Assembly: GCF_000177075.1 (NCBI RefSeq)
Contig: NZ_ADEG01000068.1
Location: 42,116-106,115 of the forward strand
Reading direction: 5' to 3'
Length of the DNA: 64,000 nucleotides
From: Hoylesella buccalis ATCC 35310
Lineage (GTDB): Bacteria > Bacteroidota > Bacteroidia > Bacteroidales > Bacteroidaceae
Each line of letters opens with the position of its first letter. Positions within the stretch are counted from its first letter, which is position 1. A program made the position numbers and the translations under genes. This document shows, piece by piece, positions 8,563 through 18,356 of the stretch. The notes beneath the pieces were generated by a model, which searched no databases, was not told where the DNA came from, and was given only the letters and a program-made list of their open reading frames with translations.

Positions 8563-9888
8563 ATGAGAACAGCAATTACGATAATATTATTAGATTTGGC
8601 CGCTCTTCCGCTATTGGCGCAAGAGACTTGGACCATGAACCGCTGCATTCAGTATGCGGTGGAGCACAACAACGGAGTGCGCAAACAGCGATTGGAGGTG
8701 CGACAGAGCAAGGTTGACGAGCGCACGGCGAGGCTCGACCTTCTGCCCACGGTGTCGGCACAGACCACGGCGCAGTATGCCTGGGGACGTAACATCAACC
8801 CAGAGACGAACACCTACAACACCATCACCACTTTCAACAACTATTACAGCATTGGGGCGGAGGTGCCTTTGTTTGACGGTGGCCGTACCTGGAATGCCTT
8901 TCAGCAAGCTCGACTGGCGCGTGCCAAGAGTATGACGGTTCTGCAAAAGACAGCCGACGACAAGGCCATAGCCGTGATGGCGAAATTCGTGGAGGCGGTG
9001 TACAGCCAGCAGAGCATTGGTTTGGCACGGCGCAAATTGGCCGATAGTCAGGCTCTGCTTCGCAAGACCCGCGCGATGTTCGACCTTGGAGAGAAGTCGC
9101 GACCCGATGTGGCGCAGATGGAAAGCCAGGTGGCGGAGGACGATTACAACTTGCTGCACCAACAGAACGCAGCCAGTTTGGCATTGATGGCCTTGAAAGC
9201 GGAGATGAATTTTCCCGTAGGCGATACGCTTGCCCTCGACACTCTGTTGACCGCGAACCTGTCTGTTGCCGACGATGTCGGAAGCCTTTATGCCGCTTTC
9301 CAAGCTGAATCGCCGGAAGTAAAGACGGCAGCGTTCAATGTCAAGAACGCCCGCTACCATTATCTTATACAACGCGGACAGCTGCTGCCCGTCCTGGCAT
9401 TGGGCGGAGGAATCAACACCAACTATTACCGCAATCTCTCGCAGGGCAGCAGTAAGACCGACAACTTCGGCAAACAGTTCAACAACAACATGGGCGAATA
9501 TGTCTACCTTTCATTTTCCATCCCCCTTTTCATGCCTTCGCGCTGGCGTGCCGCACGCAGAGCGAAAGCCGATTGGGAGGCAAGCAAACTCGACTTGGAA
9601 GATGCGCGTCGCAAACTGCACGATGATATTGCGCAGGCGGTGCTCGACCGTGACGGCTATTCGCGTGAGCTCATGAAGATGGAACGAAAGACAACGGCCG
9701 ACTCCATAGCCTGGCACCTGGCGTCGCGCAAGTATGAGGAGGGCATGCTCTCGACTTTCGACCTGCATACAGCGGCGCAAACCTTGCTCGACAGTCGCAT
9801 CAAACTGCTGCAAATGCGGTTGATGCTTGAGATGAAACAACGATTGGTCAACTATTATAAAGGAATACGAACATGGACATTGAAATAA
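8563..9888 (+). CDS. TolC-family outer-membrane efflux channel
   Basis: From the ATG at 8563 the protein has 441 residues. It begins with a signal peptide (MRTAITIILLDLAALPLLAQ) followed by ETWTMNRCIQYAVEHNNGVR, the typical mature start of Bacteroidota TolC-like proteins. Two outer-membrane-efflux repeats follow, with long heptad-rich helices (for example around LARRKLADSQALLRKTRAMF and the last 100 residues) and a porin-like strand region near YVYLSFSIPLF. In-frame ATGs also exist at 8527 and 8557. I prefer 8563 because the signal peptide starts there and a sigma-54 promoter match lies at 8534-8549. The 3' end overlaps the adaptor gene by 16 bases, so the two are translationally coupled parts of one exporter. 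Confidence 0.92.
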   Translation: MRTAITIILLDLAALPLLAQETWTMNRCIQYAVEHNNGVRKQRLEVRQSKVDERTARLDLLPTVSAQTTAQYAWGRNINPETNTYNTITTFNNYYSIGAEVPLFDGGRTWNAFQQARLARAKSMTVLQKTADDKAIAVMAKFVEAVYSQQSIGLARRKLADSQALLRKTRAMFDLGEKSRPDVAQMESQVAEDDYNLLHQQNAASLALMALKAEMNFPVGDTLALDTLLTANLSVADDVGSLYAAFQAESPEVKTAAFNVKNARYHYLIQRGQLLPVLALGGGINTNYYRNLSQGSSKTDNFGKQFNNNMGEYVYLSFSIPLFMPSRWRAARRAKADWEASKLDLEDARRKLHDDIAQAVLDRDGYSRELMKMERKTTADSIAWHLASRKYEEGMLSTFDLHTAAQTLLDSRIKLLQMRLMLEMKQRLVNYYKGIRTWTLK

Positions 9889-11126
9889 AACAAAAGAAGT
9901 TTTGGATACCCCGAAAGTATTGGACTTGGATAGGGGGAGGCGTTATTGTGGTGGCTGCGCTGCTGTGGTTGGCTCTGGGAAATTTCTCGTCAACACTGAA
10001 AGTCGACAGTCGGGGGCTCAGCATTGGTGATGTGAAGCAAGCGCAGTTTGACGACTATGTGAGCGTAGATGGCAATGTGGTGCCCATCCAGGTAGTACAG
10101 ATCTCGCCGGAAGAAGGCGGTGTAGTCATGGAGAGAGTGGCGGAGGAAGGCTCCCATGTCAGGAAGGGCGATGTCATCGTGAGGCTGAACAACAGCAATC
10201 TCGACCTTGAAATCCTCAATGCTGAGAGCGAACTGGCGGAGAAGCAGAACATGCTCCGCAACACGCAGATTACGATGGAACAGGACCGACTCAACAATCA
10301 GAACGAGGCGGCGCAGCTGTCAATGGACGTACAGGCCAAGAAGCGAACCTACAACCATCAGACCGCATTGCAGCAGGAACAGCTCAACAGCCGCGAGGAA
10401 TACCTCAAAGCAAAGGAAGACTACGAGCTGGCCGTGAAAAAGAATGAGCTGATTGCGCAACGACTCAAGAAAGATGCGCAGCTCCGTCGCGCGCAGATGA
10501 ATCAGATGAACGACAACCTCTCGTCAATGAGGCGCAACGTGGAGCTGGTGCGCCAGCGCAAGGAGCATCTCAACGTGCGCTCGCAAATCGACGGCGAGGT
10601 GGGACAGCTCAACATCGAGCTGGGACAGAGTATCTCTCCAGGACAGAAGATTGGTGTCATCAACGACCTCAGCGACTATAAAGTGGAGGCGCAGGTTGAC
10701 GAGCATTACATCGATCGGGTGCACCAAGGGCTCACAGCGACTTTCGAACAGAACGGTAAGCATTATTCTCTCACCGTGCGCAAGGTGTACCCCGAGGTGA
10801 AAGACGGCAGGTTCAAGATAGATTTCGTGTTCAGCGGCAAACGTCCGACCAACATCCGAACGGGCCAGACCTATTATGTCGACTTGCAGTTGGGCGAGTC
10901 GAAACGGGCGGTGCTCATCCCCAAGGGCACGTTCTACAGCGTGACGGGTGGGCAATGGATCTTTGTACTCGACAAGGATGGCAAGAAAGCCTACCGTCGC
11001 AACATCCGCATCGGACGGCAGAATCCGCAGTATTACGAGGTGCTGGAAGGTCTTCAGCCCGGCGAGCGAGTCATCGTGAGCGGCTACGAAAGCTACAAAG
11101 ACAACGAAATTTTGGTTTTGGAATAA
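9873..11126 (+). CDS. HlyD/MacA-like periplasmic adaptor subunit
   Basis: This is a 417-residue membrane-fusion protein. It has a cytoplasmic start (MDIEIKQKKFWIPRKY), one membrane segment (about 17-36), a lipoyl-like half (VVPIQVVQISPEEGGVVMER, about 65-85), a long coiled-coil hairpin (about 110-225, rich in Glu, Gln, Lys and Arg), the second lipoyl half (LNVRSQIDGEVGQLNIELGQ) and beta-barrel segments to the end (LEGLQPGERVIVSGYESY). The adaptor would bridge the inner-membrane permeases encoded downstream and the TolC-like channel encoded upstream. Its start overlaps the channel gene. MacA-type adaptors normally pair with MacB-type ABC permeases, which fits the next genes. Confidence 0.92.
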   Translation: MDIEIKQKKFWIPRKYWTWIGGGVIVVAALLWLALGNFSSTLKVDSRGLSIGDVKQAQFDDYVSVDGNVVPIQVVQISPEEGGVVMERVAEEGSHVRKGDVIVRLNNSNLDLEILNAESELAEKQNMLRNTQITMEQDRLNNQNEAAQLSMDVQAKKRTYNHQTALQQEQLNSREEYLKAKEDYELAVKKNELIAQRLKKDAQLRRAQMNQMNDNLSSMRRNVELVRQRKEHLNVRSQIDGEVGQLNIELGQSISPGQKIGVINDLSDYKVEAQVDEHYIDRVHQGLTATFEQNGKHYSLTVRKVYPEVKDGRFKIDFVFSGKRPTNIRTGQTYYVDLQLGESKRAVLIPKGTFYSVTGGQWIFVLDKDGKKAYRRNIRIGRQNPQYYEVLEGLQPGERVIVSGYESYKDNEILVLE

Positions 11127-11196
11127 CAAGTAAAATGAATTGGCGCAGGAGCAATAAGCAAATCATATTGGCACCGAAATAACAAACAAATAAGTC

Positions 11197-13563
11197 ATGA
11201 AGCAACTATTCAATCTCAAATCCTATTTCACCTTCCTGTCGAGGAACAAGGTGTACACCGCCATCAACGTGTTCGGACTGTCAATAAGCCTGATGTTCGT
11301 CATCATCATCGGCTTGTACACCCAACAGGAATACGCCGTCGATACCATGCACAGCAAGGCCGACCGTATCTATGCGCAAGGCTATGATATGGAGCACAAC
11401 GGGCAGAAAGAAGCCACCACCGGCTCACACTGGTATATACAGAAGCACCTGAAACAGCGGTACCCAGAGATAGAAAGCAGTTGCGCGTTGGTTAGTTCCA
11501 ATTTTAAATTGAACTTGCCCACCACCGAGAAAGTGATGAAACGGATTCTTTTCACGGATTCTACTTTCTATCGTATCTTCGATTTTGAGCTGGTTCGAGG
11601 CGATCGCAACCATGTGTTGGATGCAGTGAATAGCGCAGTGGTGACCGAGGAAACTGCCCGGCAGCTCTACGGCAATGTTGATCCGATAGGCAAGCCCTTG
11701 GTTTATTCTGATACCGTTCGCCTGGTCATTACGGGCGTGGCACGCAAGATGGAAGGCTCAAGCATTGACGGCGCCGACGTTATCGCGCGTTTCGAGAACG
11801 TAAAGGGAATCAATCCGGGGATGACCAGCGAGTACATGAACAACGCCACGGGTGCGGAATTGATGTTTCTGATGAAGCCCCATCATGATATCAGGACGAA
11901 AGGCAAGGATATCGACAAGTTCATGAAAGATGTAAACTGGCTGTACCAGATGCCCGGTGTCAAAACCAAGATGGTCTTTGTTCCGCTCAAGCAACTCTAT
12001 TTTTCAGAGATAGGAAGCTCGTCGGGTGCAACATCGCGAGGCGACCGGAAACTTGTCAACATGCTGTTTGCGGTAGAAATCATGATTCTTCTGTTCTCCG
12101 TTTTCAACTATATCAACCTCACGGTGGCACAATCCGGCAGGCGAGCAAGAGAGATGGCTACCCGACGTCTCTTTGGCAGTCAGCGAAAACACATCATGGA
12201 AAGGCTGATATTGGAAAGTATTGTCATGTGTTTGTGTTCCCTGCTCATCGCCATTGGCTTGGCATTCGCGTTTGTAAAGTATGCCGACAAGTTGCTGGTA
12301 ACCGAAATCAACATGGCTCACCTGTTCAGCCCAACCAATCTGCTCGTCATCTTTGCGTTCGTCTTAATGGTAGGCATACTGGCAGGTATGCTCCCCGCTG
12401 TATTCATTTCACGCTCGAAACCCATCGATGTGGTTCGTGGAACGTTTCGCACCCATGTGAAAATGGGATTCAGCAAACTGTTCATCATCTTGCAAAGTGC
12501 GGCAACCATCTTGTTGTTGGCTTGCTCATTGACCATCGGTTTGCAGACCCACCATCTCTTATCGGCTCCGTTGGGCTACGATACCGACAACCTGATCAAA
12601 ATCGAAAACCCCTCAGCGGACAGTGTGCCCATCGAACAATTCAAGTCACGTGTAGCTCATTTACCTTTTGTTAAGGGCATCACCGCTTGTCAAGGCATCC
12701 CGTTGGACTGGGGAAACAACCAGACGATGGAGATTAACGGGCGTACGCTCAGTTTCCAAATGTTCGGGGGCGATGAGAATTACTTCAAGGTGTTGGGGCT
12801 TCAACTTGTAAAAGATTATCACTTGGCATCCCAAGAAGGCATTTACGTCACCCAGCATACCCTTCAGGAAGTTGGCTTGAAACCCGACGCAAGATACATT
12901 GATTTGGGTCCTTCCAGGAAAAAGACTCCTATCAGAGGCGTGCTTAGAGATTTCCGGATTGGAAACATCACCAGCGAGATACACCCCATAGGCGTGTGGA
13001 TCTACCATAAAGAAGTCTTACGTCCGTGGCATTTCGTGATGAAAATCACCGGCGATCCTATGGCGGGATACGAGCAGATAAGAAAAATCTATAAAGAGGT
13101 GTTCAAAGAGGAAGTGGAAGCTGAAAAGCCTTTCGTGGACCAACAACTGCAAATGTTCTTTGACAAAGAGATTCGTCTTTCAAAGATTGTCATGCTGTTT
13201 GCCTTTATTGCCATCGTCATCTCTCTGTTGGGGTTGATTGCCATGAGTCTGTATTTCATTCAGCAACGCTATAAGGAAATCGCCGTGCGCAAGGTGTTCG
13301 GAAGCAACAACCGACAAATCCTCATGAAGCTACTGCGCACATTCGCCGTCTATGTGTTGGTGGCATTTGCCATAGCCGTGCCTGTCATTCATTTCATCAT
13401 GACGCATTGGCTCTCCAACTATAATTATCGCATCTCGCTTTCACCATGGATCTATCTTGCTGCAGGTGCGGTATGTATGCTCCTCTCTCTGACGGCGGTA
13501 TATTTCCAAAGCCGAATTGCCGCGAATGAGAATCCTGTAAACCATATCAAAGACAATCAATAA
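11197..13563 (+). CDS. MacB/FtsX-type ABC permease, first of four
   Basis: The 788-residue membrane protein has the architecture periplasmic domain (MacB_PCD) - FtsX - periplasmic domain - FtsX. Membrane segments are at about 21-41, four in the middle (from about 285, 335, 385 and 430) and three at the end (from about 665, 715 and 755). FtsX hallmarks are AREMATRRLFGSQRKHI in the middle and FIQQRYKEIAVRKVFGSN near the C-terminus. It carries no ATPase domain and must use the ATPase encoded at 21570. Its first 28 codons are nearly identical at DNA level to those of the next two permease genes. The next gene starts 2 bases after its stop. Confidence 0.93.
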   Translation: MKQLFNLKSYFTFLSRNKVYTAINVFGLSISLMFVIIIGLYTQQEYAVDTMHSKADRIYAQGYDMEHNGQKEATTGSHWYIQKHLKQRYPEIESSCALVSSNFKLNLPTTEKVMKRILFTDSTFYRIFDFELVRGDRNHVLDAVNSAVVTEETARQLYGNVDPIGKPLVYSDTVRLVITGVARKMEGSSIDGADVIARFENVKGINPGMTSEYMNNATGAELMFLMKPHHDIRTKGKDIDKFMKDVNWLYQMPGVKTKMVFVPLKQLYFSEIGSSSGATSRGDRKLVNMLFAVEIMILLFSVFNYINLTVAQSGRRAREMATRRLFGSQRKHIMERLILESIVMCLCSLLIAIGLAFAFVKYADKLLVTEINMAHLFSPTNLLVIFAFVLMVGILAGMLPAVFISRSKPIDVVRGTFRTHVKMGFSKLFIILQSAATILLLACSLTIGLQTHHLLSAPLGYDTDNLIKIENPSADSVPIEQFKSRVAHLPFVKGITACQGIPLDWGNNQTMEINGRTLSFQMFGGDENYFKVLGLQLVKDYHLASQEGIYVTQHTLQEVGLKPDARYIDLGPSRKKTPIRGVLRDFRIGNITSEIHPIGVWIYHKEVLRPWHFVMKITGDPMAGYEQIRKIYKEVFKEEVEAEKPFVDQQLQMFFDKEIRLSKIVMLFAFIAIVISLLGLIAMSLYFIQQRYKEIAVRKVFGSNNRQILMKLLRTFAVYVLVAFAIAVPVIHFIMTHWLSNYNYRISLSPWIYLAAGAVCMLLSLTAVYFQSRIAANENPVNHIKDNQ

Positions 13564-13565
13564 AA

Positions 13566-15911
13566 ATGAGACAACTGTTTAATCTCAAATCTTATTTCAC
13601 CTTCCTGTCGAGAAACAAGGTGTACACCGCCATCAACGTGTTCGGACTGGGCATTAGCTTTGCGTTCGTTATCCTCATTGGTCTGTACTATCAGCACGAA
13701 ACGGGCATCGACAAGAGCATCGCCAATGTGGACCGGCTCTATTTGTTGGGCTGTGATTTTAGTTCCGACAAGATGAGCGGAACATCGCGCGAAATCATCA
13801 GAGTGCTGCAAAAGCAACTGCCACAAATAGAAAAAGGCTGTGCTTTCCACATCAACCGTGAACAACATGTGACAACGGCCGACGAGGACAATGTGAAAGT
13901 GACCATGATGTACACCGACTCCACGTTCTACTCCATGTTCAATCAACCGCTTGCAGAAGGTGATGCCGCCACGGCCCTGAACGGACTGACCGACGTGGTG
14001 ATTTCCCGTAAGTTGGCGCAGATGCTGTTCCGCAACGGCAATGCAATGAGCAAGGTGTTGACGGTAGAGAACCGGAAAGTGTATGTAAGGGGCATCTATG
14101 AGAACATGAGCGGAACCTCTTTCCCCGACTGTGACATCATCGGGCGGTACGAACTGCTGCGCGAACGCATACCTTGGCTCTTTAAGATCGACGGCAATTT
14201 CGGCAGTCCGGATGTGGTGTTGAGTTTGAGACCAGGCACAGATATCGGCGCACTGGAAAATAATGTTAACCGTATTTTACCAAAGATATACAAAGAAAAT
14301 TTCAAGATTGAATGCAAGTTCCGCCTGATACCATTCAGTGAGAGCTATTTTTCAGAATACTTTTCCAACGTATGCCAGCGCGGAAAGGGCGGCTTGGTTT
14401 ATCTCATTTTCATTATCGGTATCATCATCTTGGTGTTCTCGGTGATGAACTACATCAACCTGACGGTCGCCCTGTCGGGCAATCGCTCTAAGGAAATGGC
14501 GACAAGAAGGCTGTTGGGCAGTCGGAAGAGCGACATCCTCTGGCGGTTGGTCATCGAAAGCGTGTGCCTTTGCTGCTGCTCAGTTGTTCTTTCTGTGTTG
14601 TTGGCATGGGCTTCCATTCCTTATACCTGTCAGTTGTTGGACACCCACATCACCATCGCCGAGCTGTTCAGCCCCATCAACCTGTTGTTGTTGGTAGGCA
14701 TTGTGCTGGCAGTAGGTATGTTGGCGGGAGTTCTGCCGGCGGTCATCCAATCGCGCGTGAAACCCATCGACGTGGTGCGCGGCACCTTCCGCCGCCAGAC
14801 AAAGATGCTATTCAGTAAGGTGTTCATCGTGGTGCAAAACGCCATCACCATCATTTTCATTGCCGTAGCACTCATTGGCAGTCGACAGATACGGCACCTC
14901 ATCAATGCCCCGTTGGGCTATGACACCCGGGGCGTGATGGAAATCGGTGTTCCGCAGGATGCCCGCAAGGCCAATCTGTTTAAGAAAAACTTGCAACAAC
15001 TGACACCAGTCAAGAAGGTTTCCGTCTGCTTGTGCTCGCCCCTCTTGGGCGGATTCAACCAGATGGCTTACATTGGCAAGAAGGCAGTGCGCTGCCAACG
15101 CTTCTATGCGGACAAGGATTACCTGCCTTTGCTGGGCATCGAGGTGAAGAAGCAATTTGCGCAGAGCGATTCCGCCAAGCTCTTTGTGTCGCCCAACTTC
15201 CACTCGGTAATGCAGTTGAAACCTGATGAAAGGGCATTCCGCTATAATGAGACTTACGAGCGTGAGCAAATCAACGGCATTCTGAATGATTTCCATCTTT
15301 ACACCATTGATATGGACAACGCTGACGATCAGGTGACAGTGGTTTACCTGTTCGACCAAATCACGCACGACGACTTTGCGAACAATGTACTCATCAAGGT
15401 GGAAGGCGACGAGCAAGAAGCCTACCGACTGGTGCAGGAGACTTACAAGAAAGTTTATCATGAGGATTTGGCGCAGGAGTCGCCTTACCTCAATCAGAAG
15501 ATAGCCGAGGTGTATAAGGAACAGACCCGCATCGTGCGCATCCTCACCATCTTCTCGTTCCTTGCCGTTCTTATCTCGCTGTTGGGACTTGTCGCCATGT
15601 CCACCTACTTCATTCAGCAGCGCAGCAAGGAGATTGCCATCCGCAAAGTGTTTGGCTCCACGAGCAACCGAATCCGCCGTGACCTCATCCGCACCTTCCT
15701 TCAATATGTGGGCGTTGCTTTCATTATCAGCGTACCCGTCATCTGGTATTTTGCAGGCGAATGGATCAGCCAGTACAGTTACCGTATCGTGTGGTGGCCG
15801 TGGATCATCGTAGCTGGCATCCTCGTGCTGCTCATCTCGTTCTGCGCTGTGGCCGTTCAGAGCTATATGGCAAGTAATGAGAACCCGGTAAAGAATATCA
15901 AGCAAGAGTAG
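13566..15911 (+). CDS. MacB/FtsX-type ABC permease, second of four
   Basis: The 781-residue paralogue of the preceding gene has the same double periplasmic-domain/FtsX plan. It begins MRQLFNLKSYFTFLSRNKVY, has the middle FtsX motif SKEMATRRLLGSRKSDI and ends with FIQQRSKEIAIRKVFGSTSN and a conserved NENPVKNIKQE tail. The last 350 bases (about 15563-15911) are very similar to 18006-18354 of the next permease gene, more so than the central parts, which suggests recent duplication or gene conversion. A 55-base gap follows. A heteromeric permease with a neighbour is possible, because all four permeases share one ATPase. Confidence 0.93.
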   Translation: MRQLFNLKSYFTFLSRNKVYTAINVFGLGISFAFVILIGLYYQHETGIDKSIANVDRLYLLGCDFSSDKMSGTSREIIRVLQKQLPQIEKGCAFHINREQHVTTADEDNVKVTMMYTDSTFYSMFNQPLAEGDAATALNGLTDVVISRKLAQMLFRNGNAMSKVLTVENRKVYVRGIYENMSGTSFPDCDIIGRYELLRERIPWLFKIDGNFGSPDVVLSLRPGTDIGALENNVNRILPKIYKENFKIECKFRLIPFSESYFSEYFSNVCQRGKGGLVYLIFIIGIIILVFSVMNYINLTVALSGNRSKEMATRRLLGSRKSDILWRLVIESVCLCCCSVVLSVLLAWASIPYTCQLLDTHITIAELFSPINLLLLVGIVLAVGMLAGVLPAVIQSRVKPIDVVRGTFRRQTKMLFSKVFIVVQNAITIIFIAVALIGSRQIRHLINAPLGYDTRGVMEIGVPQDARKANLFKKNLQQLTPVKKVSVCLCSPLLGGFNQMAYIGKKAVRCQRFYADKDYLPLLGIEVKKQFAQSDSAKLFVSPNFHSVMQLKPDERAFRYNETYEREQINGILNDFHLYTIDMDNADDQVTVVYLFDQITHDDFANNVLIKVEGDEQEAYRLVQETYKKVYHEDLAQESPYLNQKIAEVYKEQTRIVRILTIFSFLAVLISLLGLVAMSTYFIQQRSKEIAIRKVFGSTSNRIRRDLIRTFLQYVGVAFIISVPVIWYFAGEWISQYSYRIVWWPWIIVAGILVLLISFCAVAVQSYMASNENPVKNIKQE

Positions 15912-15966
15912 AGTAACGCCGAAAGAGGTAAGTTTCTCAGGTCTATTATCGAAAAAAGACGCAATT

Positions 15967-18354
15967 ATGAAACAGCTATTCAATCTCAAATCTTATTTCA
16001 CCTTCCTGTCGCGGAACAAGGTGTATACCGCCATCAACGTGTTCGGACTGAGCATCTCGCTCATGTTCGTGCTGCTCATCGGCGTCTATACCTGGCAGGA
16101 GAAGAGTGTCGACCGCCAGCACAGCAAGGGCGACCGCATCTATGCGATGGGGCTCGACTTCTATGAAGACCATGAAAAGGTACTTGGATTCCACCATGCC
16201 CTACTGAGTCGTTTCCGCAAAAATTATCCGGAAATAGAAAACACCTGTGGCTTTGTCGTCTCAGACATGCGGCTGCAAAAGGGAGATGAGTTCTACAAGG
16301 CAACGGTGTTGGAGACCGATTCCACCTTCTTCTCCATGTTCGATTTCAAGCTGCTGCAGGGCGACAGGCAGACCTGTCTGAACGACCGGAACAACGTGGT
16401 CGTCACCAAGCGGTTTGCCAATAAATGGTTTGGCACGGAGGAAGTGCTCGGTCGCGAGATTACATGGAACGACAGCATTCGGTATCATGTCACCGGCGTG
16501 GTGGAGGATTTCGACAATACGATTATCAACAAGAACGTTGAAATGATCATCGACTTCTCCTGGGAATGGTATCACAACACGGCGAATATGGACGAGTCTT
16601 TCCCCAAGGCAGTGAATTTTTCGGGTGCAAGCATCTTCCTGCAAGTGAGAAAGGGTGCAAAGATGATGGGGCGAGAGAAAGAGTTCGGCAAATTCATTCA
16701 CTCGTTCTGGCCTGATTTCGACAAGGTGCCCTTCTATTGCAGACCGTTCTTGGTGCCGCTGAACAAAATATATTTCTCTGGTTACGAGAGCTACAACGAC
16801 AACTTGCGCACCGGAAACAGCCGACTGGTCAACCTGCTTTTCATTGTGGGCTTGGTGGTGCTGCTCTTTGCCATCATGAACTACATCAACCTCACGGTGG
16901 CGCAATCGGGCTATCGTGCGCGGGAGATGGCGGCACGACGTCTCTTTGGTGCAAAACGCAAGCACATCATCCTGCGGCTGATGATAGAAAGCTCAACGCT
17001 CTGTTTCATCTCCCTGCTGGTAGCAGTGTCGCTTGCGCTGGCTTTCGCCCCAATGACTGGTTGCTTGCTCAGCACCACCATGGACATGCGTGTGCTCGCA
17101 ACACCTGCCGTCATCGGCCTGTTGCTTGCCTTTACGCTGCTCGTCGGCTTCATCTCGGGCATCTTCCCCGCCTACGTCTTGTCGAAAGCCAAGCCCATTG
17201 AGGTGGTGAGGGGAACCTTTCGGCACCGCACGAAGATGGTGCTGGGCAGGGTGTTCATCGTGGTTCAGAACATCATCACCATCGTGATGCTCGCCTGTGC
17301 CACCATCATGTCGCTGCAAATGCTGCACCTTGTGAACGCACCATTGGGTTTCAACACGAAGAACCTGATTTGCCTCTATCAAGGAGATGCTTTCAGCAGC
17401 ACGAACTTCCCGGTGTTCCTCAACAAGGTGAAGCAGGTTTCGGGAGTGAAATTAGTGTCCTGTTCTGATGGTACCCCGCAGGACGGCGGCAACAACAATA
17501 CGGTGACGGGAAAGGACAAGGTCTATTCCTTCCAAATGCTCATCGGCGACCCCAACTATCTGAAGGTGTATGGGCTGTCGCTAAAACATGACAATCACGT
17601 GGGACATCGACCCGTCATTTATCTCAATGACCAGGCAGTGGGTGATTTGAAGATGAAGTCCACGGACAGTCACATGAGTGATTTCTACAAACAAACAAAA
17701 TTCTTTCTTTTCCCGGATAATGCGGCGTTTGGTGGCATTCTCAACGTTTTCCGACTGCGCAACATCACGGAGACCAAAGTTTATCCGCTGTTGCTCTGCA
17801 TCAAGGACAAGGTGGAGAACCCATGGAACGTTACGATTCAGTTTGAGGGAAATCCCGCTAAAACCTACAAGGAGATACAGCGCATATATAAAGAGGTGTT
17901 CCATGAGGAGCTAAACCAGGCACATCCGTTCGTTGACAAGAGCATTGAATCGGTGTTTGAGTCGGAGTTGAGACTTTCAAAGATTATCGCCCTCTTTGCT
18001 TTCATCGCCATCGTCATCTCGCTGTTGGGACTTGTCGCCATGTCCACTTACTTCATTCAGCAGCGCAGCAAGGAGATTGCCATCCGCAAGGTGTTCGGCT
18101 CCACGAGCAACCGAATCCGCCGAGATCTCATCCGCACCTTCCTCCAATATGTGGCAGTCGCCTTCGTCATCAGCGTGCCCGTCATCTGGTATATTATCAG
18201 CGAATGGATTAGCCGGTACAGTTACCGCATCGTGTGGTGGCCTTGGATTATCGTTGCCGGCATCCTCGTGCTGCTTATCTCGTTCTGCGCTGTGGCCATT
18301 CAGAGCTACATGGCCAGCAACGAGAACCCCGTCAAGAACATTAAACAAGAATAA
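15967..18354 (+). CDS. MacB/FtsX-type ABC permease, third of four
   Basis: The 795-residue paralogue has the same layout. The N-terminal helix follows MKQLFNLKSYFTFLSRNKVY. The central FtsX motif is AREMAARRLFGAKRKHI and the C-terminal one FIQQRSKEIAIRKVFGSTSN. Large periplasmic domains lie between the membrane segments at about 42-280 and 450-665. Its C-terminal third is closely related to that of the second permease, and its middle is closer to the first. The gene ends 2 bases before the GIN-domain lipoprotein gene, so they are almost certainly on one transcript. Confidence 0.93.
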   Translation: MKQLFNLKSYFTFLSRNKVYTAINVFGLSISLMFVLLIGVYTWQEKSVDRQHSKGDRIYAMGLDFYEDHEKVLGFHHALLSRFRKNYPEIENTCGFVVSDMRLQKGDEFYKATVLETDSTFFSMFDFKLLQGDRQTCLNDRNNVVVTKRFANKWFGTEEVLGREITWNDSIRYHVTGVVEDFDNTIINKNVEMIIDFSWEWYHNTANMDESFPKAVNFSGASIFLQVRKGAKMMGREKEFGKFIHSFWPDFDKVPFYCRPFLVPLNKIYFSGYESYNDNLRTGNSRLVNLLFIVGLVVLLFAIMNYINLTVAQSGYRAREMAARRLFGAKRKHIILRLMIESSTLCFISLLVAVSLALAFAPMTGCLLSTTMDMRVLATPAVIGLLLAFTLLVGFISGIFPAYVLSKAKPIEVVRGTFRHRTKMVLGRVFIVVQNIITIVMLACATIMSLQMLHLVNAPLGFNTKNLICLYQGDAFSSTNFPVFLNKVKQVSGVKLVSCSDGTPQDGGNNNTVTGKDKVYSFQMLIGDPNYLKVYGLSLKHDNHVGHRPVIYLNDQAVGDLKMKSTDSHMSDFYKQTKFFLFPDNAAFGGILNVFRLRNITETKVYPLLLCIKDKVENPWNVTIQFEGNPAKTYKEIQRIYKEVFHEELNQAHPFVDKSIESVFESELRLSKIIALFAFIAIVISLLGLVAMSTYFIQQRSKEIAIRKVFGSTSNRIRRDLIRTFLQYVAVAFVISVPVIWYIISEWISRYSYRIVWWPWIIVAGILVLLISFCAVAIQSYMASNENPVKNIKQE

Positions 18355-18356
18355 AT

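Noticed and set aside
14808..15989. Open frame of 393 codons on the minus strand
   Set aside because: It is antisense to the second permease gene and shows the His/Leu-rich composition typical of shadow frames; the sense gene is certain.
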